Assembly: GCA_942492025.1 (NCBI GenBank)
Contig: CALODJ010000001.1
Location: 248,001 to 312,000, forward strand
DNA length: 64,000 nt
Direction: 5' to 3'
Origin: JABDQW01 sp942492025
Lineage (GTDB): Bacteria > Pseudomonadota > Gammaproteobacteria > SZUA-229
The position numbers and the translations under genes were made by a program. This document shows, in pieces, positions 17,312 to 25,711 of the stretch. How positions within the stretch are numbered: position 1 is the first letter of the stretch; each line of letters starts with the position of its first letter. The notes beneath the pieces were generated by a model, which saw nothing but the letters and a program-made list of their open reading frames with translations, was not told the DNA's origin and did not search any database.

Positions 17312-17368
17312 GACGATATAAGCATAAATAAAACAATAATAATAATTAATCAGGGTTAAGGTGCAACT

Positions 17369-18415
17369 ATGAGAGAAGCCATCACAGATTCAGGCAAATG
17401 TATTGAAGGATTCAACATCGTCACACAAAGTGATATCGAGCCGGATGACGATATCAATCTGGAGGAAGTCGATATCGATGTCGAAGACGAGGAAACCGAA
17501 ACGCCACCTGGGAAAATAACCAAATCAACCAGTGCTGACGACGGCAGTGACGGCATTGGCACCAAGGTCAATCGTAAAGAGCTCGATGCTACGAGGCTCT
17601 ATCTCAGAGAGATCGAAGGCTCGCCGTTATTAACAGCCGAAGAGGAAGTGTTCTATTCACGTCTTGCGTTAAAGGGCGACATGGATGCGCGCAAGAAAAT
17701 GATCGAATGTAATCTTCGTCTCGTCGTGAAGATATCACGGCGCTACATGAACCGAGGGCTTGCCCTGCTGGATTTGATTGAGGAGGGCAACCTGGGACTG
17801 ATCAGAGCAGTGGAAAAATTCGATCCCGAGAAAGGTTTTCGCTTTTCAACCTATGCCACCTGGTGGATTCGTCAAACCATCGAACGCGCCTTGATGAATC
17901 AGACACGCACCATCCGTCTTCCTATCCACGTCATCAAAGAGCTCAATGTGTATCTTCGTGCGGCGCGCAAGCTGGAGCAGGAGATGGACCGGGAGCCGAC
18001 GGCAGAAGATATCGCCAAAATGGTCAACAAGCCGGTTTCCGGTGTGGAGAAGATGCTCGGACTGCGTGACCGTGTCACGTCGGTTGATGTACCGGTTGGC
18101 AAGGATAATGATCGACCGCTTCTGGAAATTGTTGCTGATGATCGTATACCGGCGCCGCCGGAGATGCTGCAAAACGAAGATGTGATGTCGAATCTGGAAG
18201 TGTGGATGGGCCAGCTAGAAGAAAAGCAACGTGAAGTGCTGGTTCGACGTTTCGGTCTCTACAACCATGAACGCACCACGCTCGAGGATGTCGGCCGCGA
18301 ACTGGGTGTGACGCGTGAGCGTGTTCGGCAAATTCAGATGGACGCACTCAAACAGCTGCGTAAGATTCTGGAAAATCAGGGCTTTACCGAGCAGCTCCTG
18401 TTCCAGGACGACTAG
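17369..18415 (+). CDS. rpoS: RNA polymerase sigma factor RpoS
   Basis: A 348-residue sigma-70-family factor for stationary phase and general stress. Region 1.2 begins with DATRLYLREIEGSPLLTAEEE; region 2 has NLRLVVKISRRYMNRGLALLDLIEEGN and FSTYATWWIRQTIERA; region 4 has TLEDVGRELGVTRERVRQIQ. The first 60 residues are acidic and longer than in E. coli RpoS. Location after nlpD separates it from RpoD. It is followed by a strong terminator. Confidence 0.97.
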   Translation: MREAITDSGKCIEGFNIVTQSDIEPDDDINLEEVDIDVEDEETETPPGKITKSTSADDGSDGIGTKVNRKELDATRLYLREIEGSPLLTAEEEVFYSRLALKGDMDARKKMIECNLRLVVKISRRYMNRGLALLDLIEEGNLGLIRAVEKFDPEKGFRFSTYATWWIRQTIERALMNQTRTIRLPIHVIKELNVYLRAARKLEQEMDREPTAEDIAKMVNKPVSGVEKMLGLRDRVTSVDVPVGKDNDRPLLEIVADDRIPAPPEMLQNEDVMSNLEVWMGQLEEKQREVLVRRFGLYNHERTTLEDVGRELGVTRERVRQIQMDALKQLRKILENQGFTEQLLFQDD

Positions 18416-18432
18416 CCAGCATTAAGATAGCG

Positions 18433-18459
18433 AGCCGGCCGGACAAGGCCGGCTTTTTT
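18433..18459 (+). terminator. Intrinsic terminator after rpoS
   Basis: AGCCGGCC, six-base loop, GGCCGGCT, then a run of T. It starts 18 bases after the rpoS stop and is the clearest rho-independent terminator in the window. Confidence 0.9.
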
Positions 18460-18553
18460 ATGCTTGCTTGCAAGTGCCTGCAACAAACAAAAACCCGTTG
18501 CGCCTGTGCAGGTGAAAACGAAGATACGGATCACGGTCACTTTGATCTGGCCG

Positions 18554-18934
18554 TCAACGCCCGGCCTCTAGAATAATACCGGCAACGACTTTTCTGCTTT
18601 CATTCAGCAGGATGTTGTAGGTACGGCAGGCGGCCGTGCTGTCCATGAGTTCAACGCCGATGTTATGCTGGATCAGGCAGGCATAGTGTGCCATCGATGG
18701 AAATTTCAGCACCTCGCCGGTACCGATCAATACCAGTTCCGGTTGTAATTGCAATAGCAGTTCCAGGTGCTGTGAGCGTAACTCATCGATGTGTGAAGGC
18801 GCCCAGTCTTCGATCAGCTGTTCATGGGAAATGATGAAACTGGCTGTCTTTGGATGGCCGTTAACGCGTATCACGCCCCGATCATAGCCGGAGATGTGGT
18901 AACCCTGGTCAATTTTGTCTTCGCTGAATTTCAT
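18554..18934 (-). CDS. Mth938-like domain protein
   Basis: A 126-residue soluble protein of the Mth938/NDUFAF3-like fold (COG3737). The blocks VNGHPKTASFIIS, LELLLQLQPELVLIGTG and GVELMDSTAACRTYNILLNESRKVVAGI are characteristic. The biochemical role of bacterial members is unknown. It is convergent with rpoS and divergent from hom. Confidence 0.85.
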   Translation of the reverse strand: MKFSEDKIDQGYHISGYDRGVIRVNGHPKTASFIISHEQLIEDWAPSHIDELRSQHLELLLQLQPELVLIGTGEVLKFPSMAHYACLIQHNIGVELMDSTAACRTYNILLNESRKVVAGIILEAGR

Positions 18935-19151
18935 CTCTATATTATACGCATCTGCCTGTCGCCGCCGCTGGTCAACTCTAAAAGCATTTTAAAGGCTTGC
19001 GCAGTATATGACATTCACCCAACAGGTTTGTCTCGGCAAGGTCCAATTTGTGTTATCGCGGCATTGAGTCCGCTCTTGAGTCACGATTATACGTCAGGGA
19101 GGATATGCAGTAGAATGCACGGCTCGATTGAAACAGATAGTGGAGAGACTG

Positions 19152-20462
19152 TTGGAAGCTGCAAAGATAGGCCTGCTGGGTCTGGGAACCGTTGGTGGTG
19201 GTACCGCCACCGTCTTGCTCAGGAATGCTGATCAGATTCAACGCCGTCTAGGCCGCAGCATCGAAATCACACATGTTGCAGGTCTGGGTATTGCCGATCA
19301 GACTCTATTGGACGCTAACAGGGTCAAACTCACCGAAGACGCATTTGAAGTTGTCAATGATCCGGAAGTAGACATTATCGTTGAACTCATCGGTGGCTAT
19401 GAGCTGGCAAAAGAGCTGGTATTGAAGGCTATCGCAAACGGCAAGCATATCGTCACTGCCAACAAGGCATTGATAGCAATCCACGGTCCGGAAATCATGC
19501 GAGCTGCAATGGTCAAAGGCGTTAACGTCGCCTACGAGGCAGCGGTCGCCGGTGGTATACCCATTATCAAAGCGGTTCGCGAGGGGCTTGCAGCCAACAG
19601 GATTGAATGGATTGCCGGCATTATCAATGGCACCGGTAATTTCATACTAACCGAAATGCGCGATAAGGGTCGTGACTTTGCGGATGTGCTGCAAGAGGCG
19701 CAGAGGCGTGGTTACGCTGAGGCAGATCCCACTTTCGACGTGGAAGGGATCGATGCTGCGCACAAGCTGACCATACTCGCCTCGCTGGCATTTGGAATCG
19801 AACTGCAATTTGACAAGTGCTACACGGAAGGTATCAGCAAAATAACCAGTGAAGATGTGAACTACGCGGGTGAACTTGGATACCGCATCAAACACCTCGG
19901 CATCACCCGCAAAACCGATAATGGAATAGAGCTGCGTGTTCATCCTACGCTGATTCCCGGGAAACGCCTGATAGCCAATGTTGATGGCGTGATGAATGCC
20001 GTTCTGGTCCAGGGCGATGCTGTTGGGCCGACCCTGTATTACGGAGCAGGGGCGGGTGCCGAGCCCACTGCGTCCGCTGTGGTTGCCGATATTATCGATA
20101 CTGTGCGCCTGATCGATATCGATACCGATTACAAGGTGCCGCTGCTCGGGTATCGACCTGAAGCCATGCTCGATATTCCGATTATGTCAATAGAGGATGT
20201 AGAAACAGCCTGTTATCTGCGTATGACCGCACTGGACAAGCCGGGTGTGCTCGCTGAGGTATCTGAGGTCTTTGCCAAGCATAACATCAGCCTCGAGGCG
20301 GTGTTGCAGAAAGAACCGGCTGAAGGTGCCGATAAGGTGCACCTGGTGCTGTTGACGCAAAAGGTAGAAGAACGCAATCTCAATGCCGCGGTCGCCGAAG
20401 TGGAAAGCTTCGACGAAATCGAAGGCAGTGTGGCACGCATCCGCCTCGAGCACCTGGGTTAG
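19152..20462 (+). CDS. hom: Homoserine dehydrogenase
   Basis: NAD(P)H-dependent reduction of aspartate semialdehyde to homoserine, the branch point to threonine and methionine. The N-terminal Rossmann motif is GLLGLGTVGGGTA, the catalytic region has AYEAAVAGGIPIIK and GIINGTGNFILTEM, and a C-terminal ACT domain (about 350-430, KPGVLAEVSEVFAKHNISLE) suggests feedback control. No ATG fits. I choose TTG at 19152 because GGAGAG lies four bases upstream and the 436-residue product matches family length; TTG at 19128 and GTG at 19140 are alternatives. Unusually, thrC is not downstream on the same strand but convergent. Confidence 0.94.
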   Translation: MEAAKIGLLGLGTVGGGTATVLLRNADQIQRRLGRSIEITHVAGLGIADQTLLDANRVKLTEDAFEVVNDPEVDIIVELIGGYELAKELVLKAIANGKHIVTANKALIAIHGPEIMRAAMVKGVNVAYEAAVAGGIPIIKAVREGLAANRIEWIAGIINGTGNFILTEMRDKGRDFADVLQEAQRRGYAEADPTFDVEGIDAAHKLTILASLAFGIELQFDKCYTEGISKITSEDVNYAGELGYRIKHLGITRKTDNGIELRVHPTLIPGKRLIANVDGVMNAVLVQGDAVGPTLYYGAGAGAEPTASAVVADIIDTVRLIDIDTDYKVPLLGYRPEAMLDIPIMSIEDVETACYLRMTALDKPGVLAEVSEVFAKHNISLEAVLQKEPAEGADKVHLVLLTQKVEERNLNAAVAEVESFDEIEGSVARIRLEHLG

Positions 20463-20512
20463 CTTCAATCCCGAAGTAAAATTTCCTGAGCTCTATGTGA
20501 CATGACAGTAAG

Positions 20513-20586
20513 GTAGGGTGCGCCGTGCGCACCACTCGGCAGCAACCCTGCTCGTTGCGCTGATTGCGGTGCGCACGGCGCACCCG
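20513..20586. repeat. GTAGGGTGCGCC palindromic repeat, copy 1
   Basis: GTAGGGTGCGCCGTGCGCACC at the left and GGTGCGCACGGCGCACCC at the right form a long palindrome with a variable centre of about 35 bp. Other copies lie at 26988-27057, 38325-38393 and 52464-52536. This one sits between the converging hom and thrC genes. Just after it, CTGCGGCCTTTGCGTCTTTG belongs to another common intergenic repeat type. Confidence 0.8.
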
Positions 20587-20678
20587 ACGATGTATACGCG
20601 CTATTTCATCAACGAAATACCTAACACCTACAATAACTACAGATAACTGCGGCCTTTGCGTCTTTGCGTTAGAAAAAC

Positions 20679-22148
20679 TCACAAAAATGACAGAATTTCG
20701 TCTTCGATGGCCTCTTTTTCGATGACCGCTTTCTGTGCGATCGCTTTTTCAAACAGCTTACTGATCATTGCTGGAATTGAGATCCCAGCTTCTTTTGCAA
20801 TGGATTTGAGGGCGTCGATATCATGAGCATCGATCTCGCCTGTCAGCGCATTGGCGATGACAGGCGAAAACTTGGTCCACTCCGCGGTTGAATACACGAT
20901 GGTTTTAAGTGGCTTATCTCTGCAGGATTCGTAAGCTTTGAAGCAAGTAGCTGTGTGCGGGTCCATCAAGTAACCTTGCTCGAAGGCACCTTTGATGTAG
21001 GCCTTGCCCTCAGCATCTTCGCAATAGTCGGCAGCAAAAATTGACTGGATCTGCGCTAGTTCTTCGGTCGTCAATTGATAGCACTTGTCGGCATCCAGCT
21101 GATGCATCAAGTCTTTTGTACGTTCGGCACCGAACATGTCGAACAGGATTCGTTCGATATTGGATGACTTGAGGATATCCATTGCAGGTGATGTTGTCGG
21201 GATTACGCTCAAGGTTCTCAGGTCATATTGACCACTATGAATGAATCTCGTCAGGATGTTGTTGCTGTTGGAAGCAATTAATATCTTCTCGACAGGCAAT
21301 CCCATTTTCATCGCATAATATCCGCCAAGCGCATTGCCAAAGTTACCACTGGGTACACCGAGATAGACTTTTTCGCCCATGATGATTGCATTTTGACGCA
21401 CGAGTTCCAGGTAAGAATGAATATGATAAATGATCTGAAAGATGATGCGCCCGAAGTTGACAGAATTGGCTGCTGATAGATGGATATTCTTTTCTTTCAG
21501 CGTTGTATTGAAACTTTCAGAGGCCAGCAGGCGCTTCAAGGCGTTCTGGGTGTCATCAAAATCGCCCTTGACGCCGATCACTTTCAAATTCTCTGCATCT
21601 TCAGTGACCATCTGCAAGCGTTGCACGTCCGAGGTGCCACCGACCGGATACATGCAGGCGACCTGGACATTGCTCCTGTTCTTGAAAGTTTCCAGTGCGG
21701 CTGGTCCAGTATCGCCGGAAGTGGCGGCAAGTATCAGGTAATGTTCCTTTCGGTTTTGGGCAATGGACGAGAGCACGACACCGAATGGCTGTAATGCCAT
21801 ATCCTTGAATGCACGGGTGGGCCCATGGTAGAGCTCACTGATATACAGGTCGTTATATATTTTGACGACAGGCACAGGATTGGAAGGATCGTCAAACGTG
21901 TCATAAAGATCCAGTGCCTGCTTCATGACGCTTGCTTCGATGTCGAGATTGAAGGTCGCCAGTATATCCCGCGCCAGTGTTTTGTAGTCAGAGGCGAGCT
22001 GTGAAATCAGGAATGACGGGGCCAGTTCCGGCAGAGACTCGGGCGAATAAAGCCCGCCAAAAGAGGAAATGGGCGTCAGGATGGCTTCGGAAAAGCTGAC
22101 ATTCTCGGGGTGGCGCCCGTCGTTACCACGTGTTTCGATGAATTTCAT
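20679..22148 (-). CDS. thrC: Threonine synthase, Campylobacterota-like type
   Basis: PLP-dependent conversion of phosphohomoserine to threonine. 489 residues; the PLP lysine is in YHGPTRAFKDMALQPFG, with ATSGDTGPAALE and GVPSGNFGNALGGYYA. The N-terminus ETRGNDGRHPENVSFSEAIL and the tail region MDPHTATCFKAY and STAEWTKFSP resemble, from memory, Campylobacterota enzymes more than the shorter gammaproteobacterial ThrC. The codon choice appears richer in A/T than hom. Together with its convergent position, this suggests replacement by transfer; that is inference. Confidence 0.93.
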   Translation of the reverse strand: MKFIETRGNDGRHPENVSFSEAILTPISSFGGLYSPESLPELAPSFLISQLASDYKTLARDILATFNLDIEASVMKQALDLYDTFDDPSNPVPVVKIYNDLYISELYHGPTRAFKDMALQPFGVVLSSIAQNRKEHYLILAATSGDTGPAALETFKNRSNVQVACMYPVGGTSDVQRLQMVTEDAENLKVIGVKGDFDDTQNALKRLLASESFNTTLKEKNIHLSAANSVNFGRIIFQIIYHIHSYLELVRQNAIIMGEKVYLGVPSGNFGNALGGYYAMKMGLPVEKILIASNSNNILTRFIHSGQYDLRTLSVIPTTSPAMDILKSSNIERILFDMFGAERTKDLMHQLDADKCYQLTTEELAQIQSIFAADYCEDAEGKAYIKGAFEQGYLMDPHTATCFKAYESCRDKPLKTIVYSTAEWTKFSPVIANALTGEIDAHDIDALKSIAKEAGISIPAMISKLFEKAIAQKAVIEKEAIEDEILSFL

Positions 22149-22267
22149 TATTGGTCCAGAAAAATTTCTGACAAATTATATCGAATTAGAGTTTCAATAT
22201 GTAGTTACTCGGTCATGTGCAGGCCAGCCGGGGTAATCGGTCATATGCCATTTATGCTGGGCCTGTT

Positions 22268-22585
22268 TTATTTTGATCCGAGTTTTAATCCGATGATCCC
22301 GCAAACAATCAGCATCAGGCTGATGATTCGCAGGATATCCCTGGATTCATCGAACAGGACCATACCCATGATAGCAACGCCGATGGCACCGATGCCTGTC
22401 CAAACCGCATATGCAGTGCCAACAGGTAGGGTTTTCATGGCTGTCGACAACAGCCAGAAGCTGAGTGCCATGGCTGCTACGGTTAACAACGACGGTATGA
22501 GTCGGGTAAAGCCTTCTGTATACTTCAACCCGATCGCCCAGCCACATTCAAACAATCCGGCTATAATCAGGTAAATCCACGCCAT
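22268..22585 (-). CDS. gdx: Guanidinium exporter Gdx (SugE-type SMR protein)
   Basis: A 105-residue, four-span SMR protein. The start at 22585 is set by AGGAGG (22591-22596 reversed) five bases upstream; a longer frame to 22663 runs into the neighbouring repeat. The essential glutamate is in IIAGLFECGWAIGLKYTEGF, followed by PVGTAYAVWTGIGAIG. The WAIGLK and GF..L.PS features fit the Gdx/SugE subgroup, which exports guanidinium in exchange for protons, rather than the QacE drug-efflux subgroup. A hairpin-array element lies immediately upstream. Confidence 0.87.
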   Translation of the reverse strand: MAWIYLIIAGLFECGWAIGLKYTEGFTRLIPSLLTVAAMALSFWLLSTAMKTLPVGTAYAVWTGIGAIGVAIMGMVLFDESRDILRIISLMLIVCGIIGLKLGSK

Positions 22586-22622
22586 CACACCCTCCTGTTT
22601 ATAGTAAGCTTTTAATTCTTCG

Positions 22623-22779
22623 TAAGGAGACGCTGATTTATTCAGCGTTTCCGTGTGGCACATGGATGTGCCGCCATTTTCAATTACATAGGTGGTTGAA
22701 AATGACGAAAAATAAAAATCGCATTTTTATTTTCCGTGCGCTGAATAATTCCTGGATGGAATGATTCAGCGCTTCCTAA
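22623..22779. mobile_element. Hairpin-array element (MITE-like), copy 2
   Basis: About 157 bp, aligned end to end with 10884-11042 at roughly 70 percent identity by eye. Ends are TAAGGAGACGCTGATTTATT and GATTCAGCGCTTCCTAA. Hairpins: GGAGACGCTGA/TCAGCGTTTCC; GGCACA/TGTGCC; TTTTCAA/TTGAAAA; AAAATAAAAAT/ATTTTTATTTT; TGAATAATTCC/GGAATGATTCA. Many differences from copy 1 occur in pairs that keep the stems. It lies between the divergent gdx and antiporter genes. Confidence 0.75.
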
Positions 22780-22847
22780 AAGCGGTCATCGTGATGTTAC
22801 CTGCAAGCGTGACATCTGGCTATCGGATGAGGCAGCAAGACAGTACT

Positions 22848-24008
22848 ATGGACAACATAATTTACGAGCTTGTTTTGATCTTTGCCGGTGCAGCAGTAAC
22901 GGCAACGCTGTTTTTGTATCTGAAACAGCCGATTATCCTCGCGTACATCGCTCTTGGTGTGGCGATTGGCCCTTCCGGACTTCAGCTGATTAACAGTCCG
23001 GAACACATTGAACATCTGTCACATGTGGGTATTATTCTTCTACTATTTCTTATTGGTCTAAATCTGAGACCTGACAAGATGGTAGGCCTGTTTGGCAAGC
23101 TCAGCCTATTGACGCTGGTGACTTCGATAATATTCATGTCATTCATTATGTTGGCAGCGGTATTGTTGGGTTTTCCTTTATTAGACAGCCTGATTATCGG
23201 AGCCGCGTTGATGTTCTCGAGTACCATTATAGGTCTGAAACTGCTACCTACAACGACGCTGCATCATAAACATCGGGGTGAGATGATGGTCAGTGTGCTG
23301 CTGCTGCAGGATATACTCGCGATCATAATTATTCTGCTCATTAGCGGCGGACAGGAAAATAACATAACGCTGACGGTCCCCTTGCTGTTTTTGAAACTGA
23401 TTCTGCTGACGGCGCTATCGTTTTATGTCGTTAAATATGTCATTACGGCCTTATATATCAAGTTTGATACCCTGCGCGAATATACTTTCCTGATGTCGCT
23501 GGGTTGGGGATTGATGGTTGCGGGGTCAGCTGAAGCAATCGGTTTGTCATTTGAAATGGGTGCTTTTGTCGCGGGTGTTTCCATTGCAACACTACCCATT
23601 GCCCTGGTCATTGCCGAGGAGTTGAAGCCGCTACGGGATTTTTTTCTGATACTGTTTTTTTTCTCGATTGGCGCACAATTTGATTTGATGGTGATGAAGG
23701 ATGTCATCCTTCCTGGTGTTGTTATTGCTTTAATTGTCGTGCTCGTAAAGCCACTCATCTATCGATGGGGCTTTAACTTTAGCGGCGAGAAAGATTACGT
23801 CTCGGTAGAGCTCGGAATACGCCTGGGACAGGCCAGCGAGTTCTCGTTGCTGGTTGCTTACAGCGCACTGATCTCCGGAATCATTGATCAAAGATCAACC
23901 TATTTGATCCAGACAGTGGTGATCCTGACATTTGTCATTTCGACCTACTGGGTAATTAATAAATACCCGACACCCATCGCGTCGGTTGCAAGTCAGCGTA
24001 GAGACTAG
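22848..24008 (+). CDS. CPA2-type cation:proton antiporter
   Basis: A 386-residue inner-membrane protein with about 12 spans. Start at 22848 (MDNIIYELVLIFAGAAV); ATGs at 22761 and 22827 are in frame, but the first falls inside the repeat element. Family blocks: LKQPIILAYIALGVAIGPSG, LLLFLIGLNLRPDK, LGQASEFSLLVAY. It resembles the membrane part of KefB/KefC or NapA-type exchangers. It lacks the C-terminal TrkA-N (NAD-binding) domain of Kef systems, so it probably acts as a simple Na+ or K+/H+ exchanger. Confidence 0.87.
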   Translation: MDNIIYELVLIFAGAAVTATLFLYLKQPIILAYIALGVAIGPSGLQLINSPEHIEHLSHVGIILLLFLIGLNLRPDKMVGLFGKLSLLTLVTSIIFMSFIMLAAVLLGFPLLDSLIIGAALMFSSTIIGLKLLPTTTLHHKHRGEMMVSVLLLQDILAIIIILLISGGQENNITLTVPLLFLKLILLTALSFYVVKYVITALYIKFDTLREYTFLMSLGWGLMVAGSAEAIGLSFEMGAFVAGVSIATLPIALVIAEELKPLRDFFLILFFFSIGAQFDLMVMKDVILPGVVIALIVVLVKPLIYRWGFNFSGEKDYVSVELGIRLGQASEFSLLVAYSALISGIIDQRSTYLIQTVVILTFVISTYWVINKYPTPIASVASQRRD

Positions 24009-24101
24009 TCTGCACTATAACTATTAATTTGAACGCAAAGGCTTTCGCAATTGTTTTCTATGAGGCGGCACATTCCGCCACAATACTTTGCGGCCTTTGC
24101 G

Positions 24102-25562
24102 TCACATTCTGTTAATGTTCTGTTCCCGGTAGAGTCCGGGTGCTGGGGTAAACGGGCCCAGGTACCGGCGCTTCCACCAGTTACCGAATACCTCGTGTTC
24201 CTCCGGATTTGCAAACTTGTATTCGAATGCAGTCACCCGGACTGCAACCGGTGGCGTGTCAGGGAATGGATTATGCGCCAGCTGTGCGGTTACAGCGGGG
24301 GAATTGTCGAGCAGGGTTTCGAGGAAGCGTTCGAACCATGCAGTGAAATCGGGGTGTAGCGGTACGAACCAGAGCATCCAGTCGAGACGTGGATGATGGG
24401 GTATCACAATGGTGAGAGGTTTATTCAGCTCCCCCGGTTTGTATTTGAATTTATACGGTAACCAGGTGCGGCCATCAGACGTACCCTCAATAATCAGTTC
24501 GATCCTTTGCTGATTGACTGTCGGAAAAACATGATACGTATTCGCCATGGACCAGCGTTGAATGTAGGAAAGTATATTACCGGCTCTGCCGCTAATGCGT
24601 GTAGTTGAAGCCATCTCCCAGATATGTATCGTACTGGTGACGAGGATAATGGATGCAAATACATAAGATGTGATTTTCAAAAAAGCCGATGAAGACGATA
24701 GTTGTTTGTGCTCAAGCAGCCAGCTGCTGACGCTGTCCGGTAGCACTTTTCTGAGCGCCTTGTCGTCAAACAGAAACAGGCAAAGGATGATGGTGAGAAT
24801 GTTAAACCAGTTATGATTGCTGGTCATTATGATCAGCAGCTGCAGCGCGAGTGTGAGCCATGCTGCAACAAAACGGTATTTGCGCGACATGAACATCATG
24901 AAAGGCACAACCAGCTCGATCAGTAAGGTTGCGGCAGTCGCGAGCATGAGTATCCATTCAGGTAGTTGATGCGCGTACCAGCCGCCAACGTGCGGCAGTG
25001 GTTGCGTTTCAAAGTAATAGACCAATGCGGATAAACCAGCCCAGCCCGGATCATTACTGACAAGCTTGGACAGGCCTGACAGAAACCTGAGTCGAAACAG
25101 CAACCAGCGGTACAGGAAAATGACCAGACGCGAGTCCGGTGTCAAAAAGATCGCCAGAAAACCTGCTTCCATCAGCAGAAGATCCCACTGGAAATTCATG
25201 AACATCTGGCCTGCATAGAAAAGCGAGAGATAGAGCAGGTAGAGTGCGATGAGTGAGAAACGCGTTCTGAAATTGAGGAACAGCAGCACCGAGAGAGCAC
25301 AACCCAGCCAGGTGGCGGCCATCAGCGCGGTATCCCCGGCATTGAGCCAGAACAGGGTCGGGTAGGCGAGGAAGCGCTTCCAGCCGAGCTGATTCGTGGC
25401 CTGCTCCAGTAAATCCGTGAAAGGCAGGATACCGTCCTGACCCGCAAGCGCAATGATCTGGCCCGACAGCGAAGCAAAGGCGATGAAATACACGACGGCA
25501 AGCAGTTTGAGAAACAGTGCCGAGACCAGTTCGTACGTATTTTCCTGTTGCATGAGGCTCAT
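24102..25562 (-). CDS. Lipase-maturation-factor-like membrane protein
   Basis: A 486-residue protein. Eight or so membrane spans occupy the first 330 residues (LKLLAVVYFIAFASLSGQI, MNFQWDLLLMEAGFLAIFL, TSNHNWFNILTIILCLFLFDD), and a soluble C-terminal domain follows. The PNQ..VELIIEGTSDG-like block (here VNQQRIELIIEGTSDGRTW), YKPGELNKPL and HHPRLDWMLWF match the LMF1/LMF2 family, known in vertebrates for folding secreted lipases in the endoplasmic reticulum. The bacterial role is not known. Two ATGs (25562, 25553) are possible; the longer frame to 25652 lacks family similarity. Single gene. Confidence 0.83.
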   Translation of the reverse strand: MSLMQQENTYELVSALFLKLLAVVYFIAFASLSGQIIALAGQDGILPFTDLLEQATNQLGWKRFLAYPTLFWLNAGDTALMAATWLGCALSVLLFLNFRTRFSLIALYLLYLSLFYAGQMFMNFQWDLLLMEAGFLAIFLTPDSRLVIFLYRWLLFRLRFLSGLSKLVSNDPGWAGLSALVYYFETQPLPHVGGWYAHQLPEWILMLATAATLLIELVVPFMMFMSRKYRFVAAWLTLALQLLIIMTSNHNWFNILTIILCLFLFDDKALRKVLPDSVSSWLLEHKQLSSSSAFLKITSYVFASIILVTSTIHIWEMASTTRISGRAGNILSYIQRWSMANTYHVFPTVNQQRIELIIEGTSDGRTWLPYKFKYKPGELNKPLTIVIPHHPRLDWMLWFVPLHPDFTAWFERFLETLLDNSPAVTAQLAHNPFPDTPPVAVRVTAFEYKFANPEEHEVFGNWWKRRYLGPFTPAPGLYREQNINRM

Positions 25563-25711
25563 CCGGTTGCTGCCACGATGACTATACCAGCACTGCGACC
25601 TTCGCCCAAGATGTAAAAACTCGTAAATGTTGATTGTCTGGAAGAATAACAACCTTAATATAACCAGACTGTCCGTAGAAAATTATAATAATCCATCACG
25701 AGGCTTACACA

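Noticed and set aside
18460..18553. RsmZ-like small RNA after rpoS, as in Pseudomonas
   Set aside because: No series of GGA-loop hairpins is present after the rpoS terminator.
22586..22760. Guanidine riboswitch upstream of gdx
   Set aside because: I found no ykkC-type or ACGR-loop hairpin pair; the sequence is accounted for by the repeated hairpin-array element.
24009..24101. CRISPR-like direct repeats of GCAAAGGC/GCCTTTGCG
   Set aside because: They are an inverted pair of a common intergenic repeat, without regular spacers.
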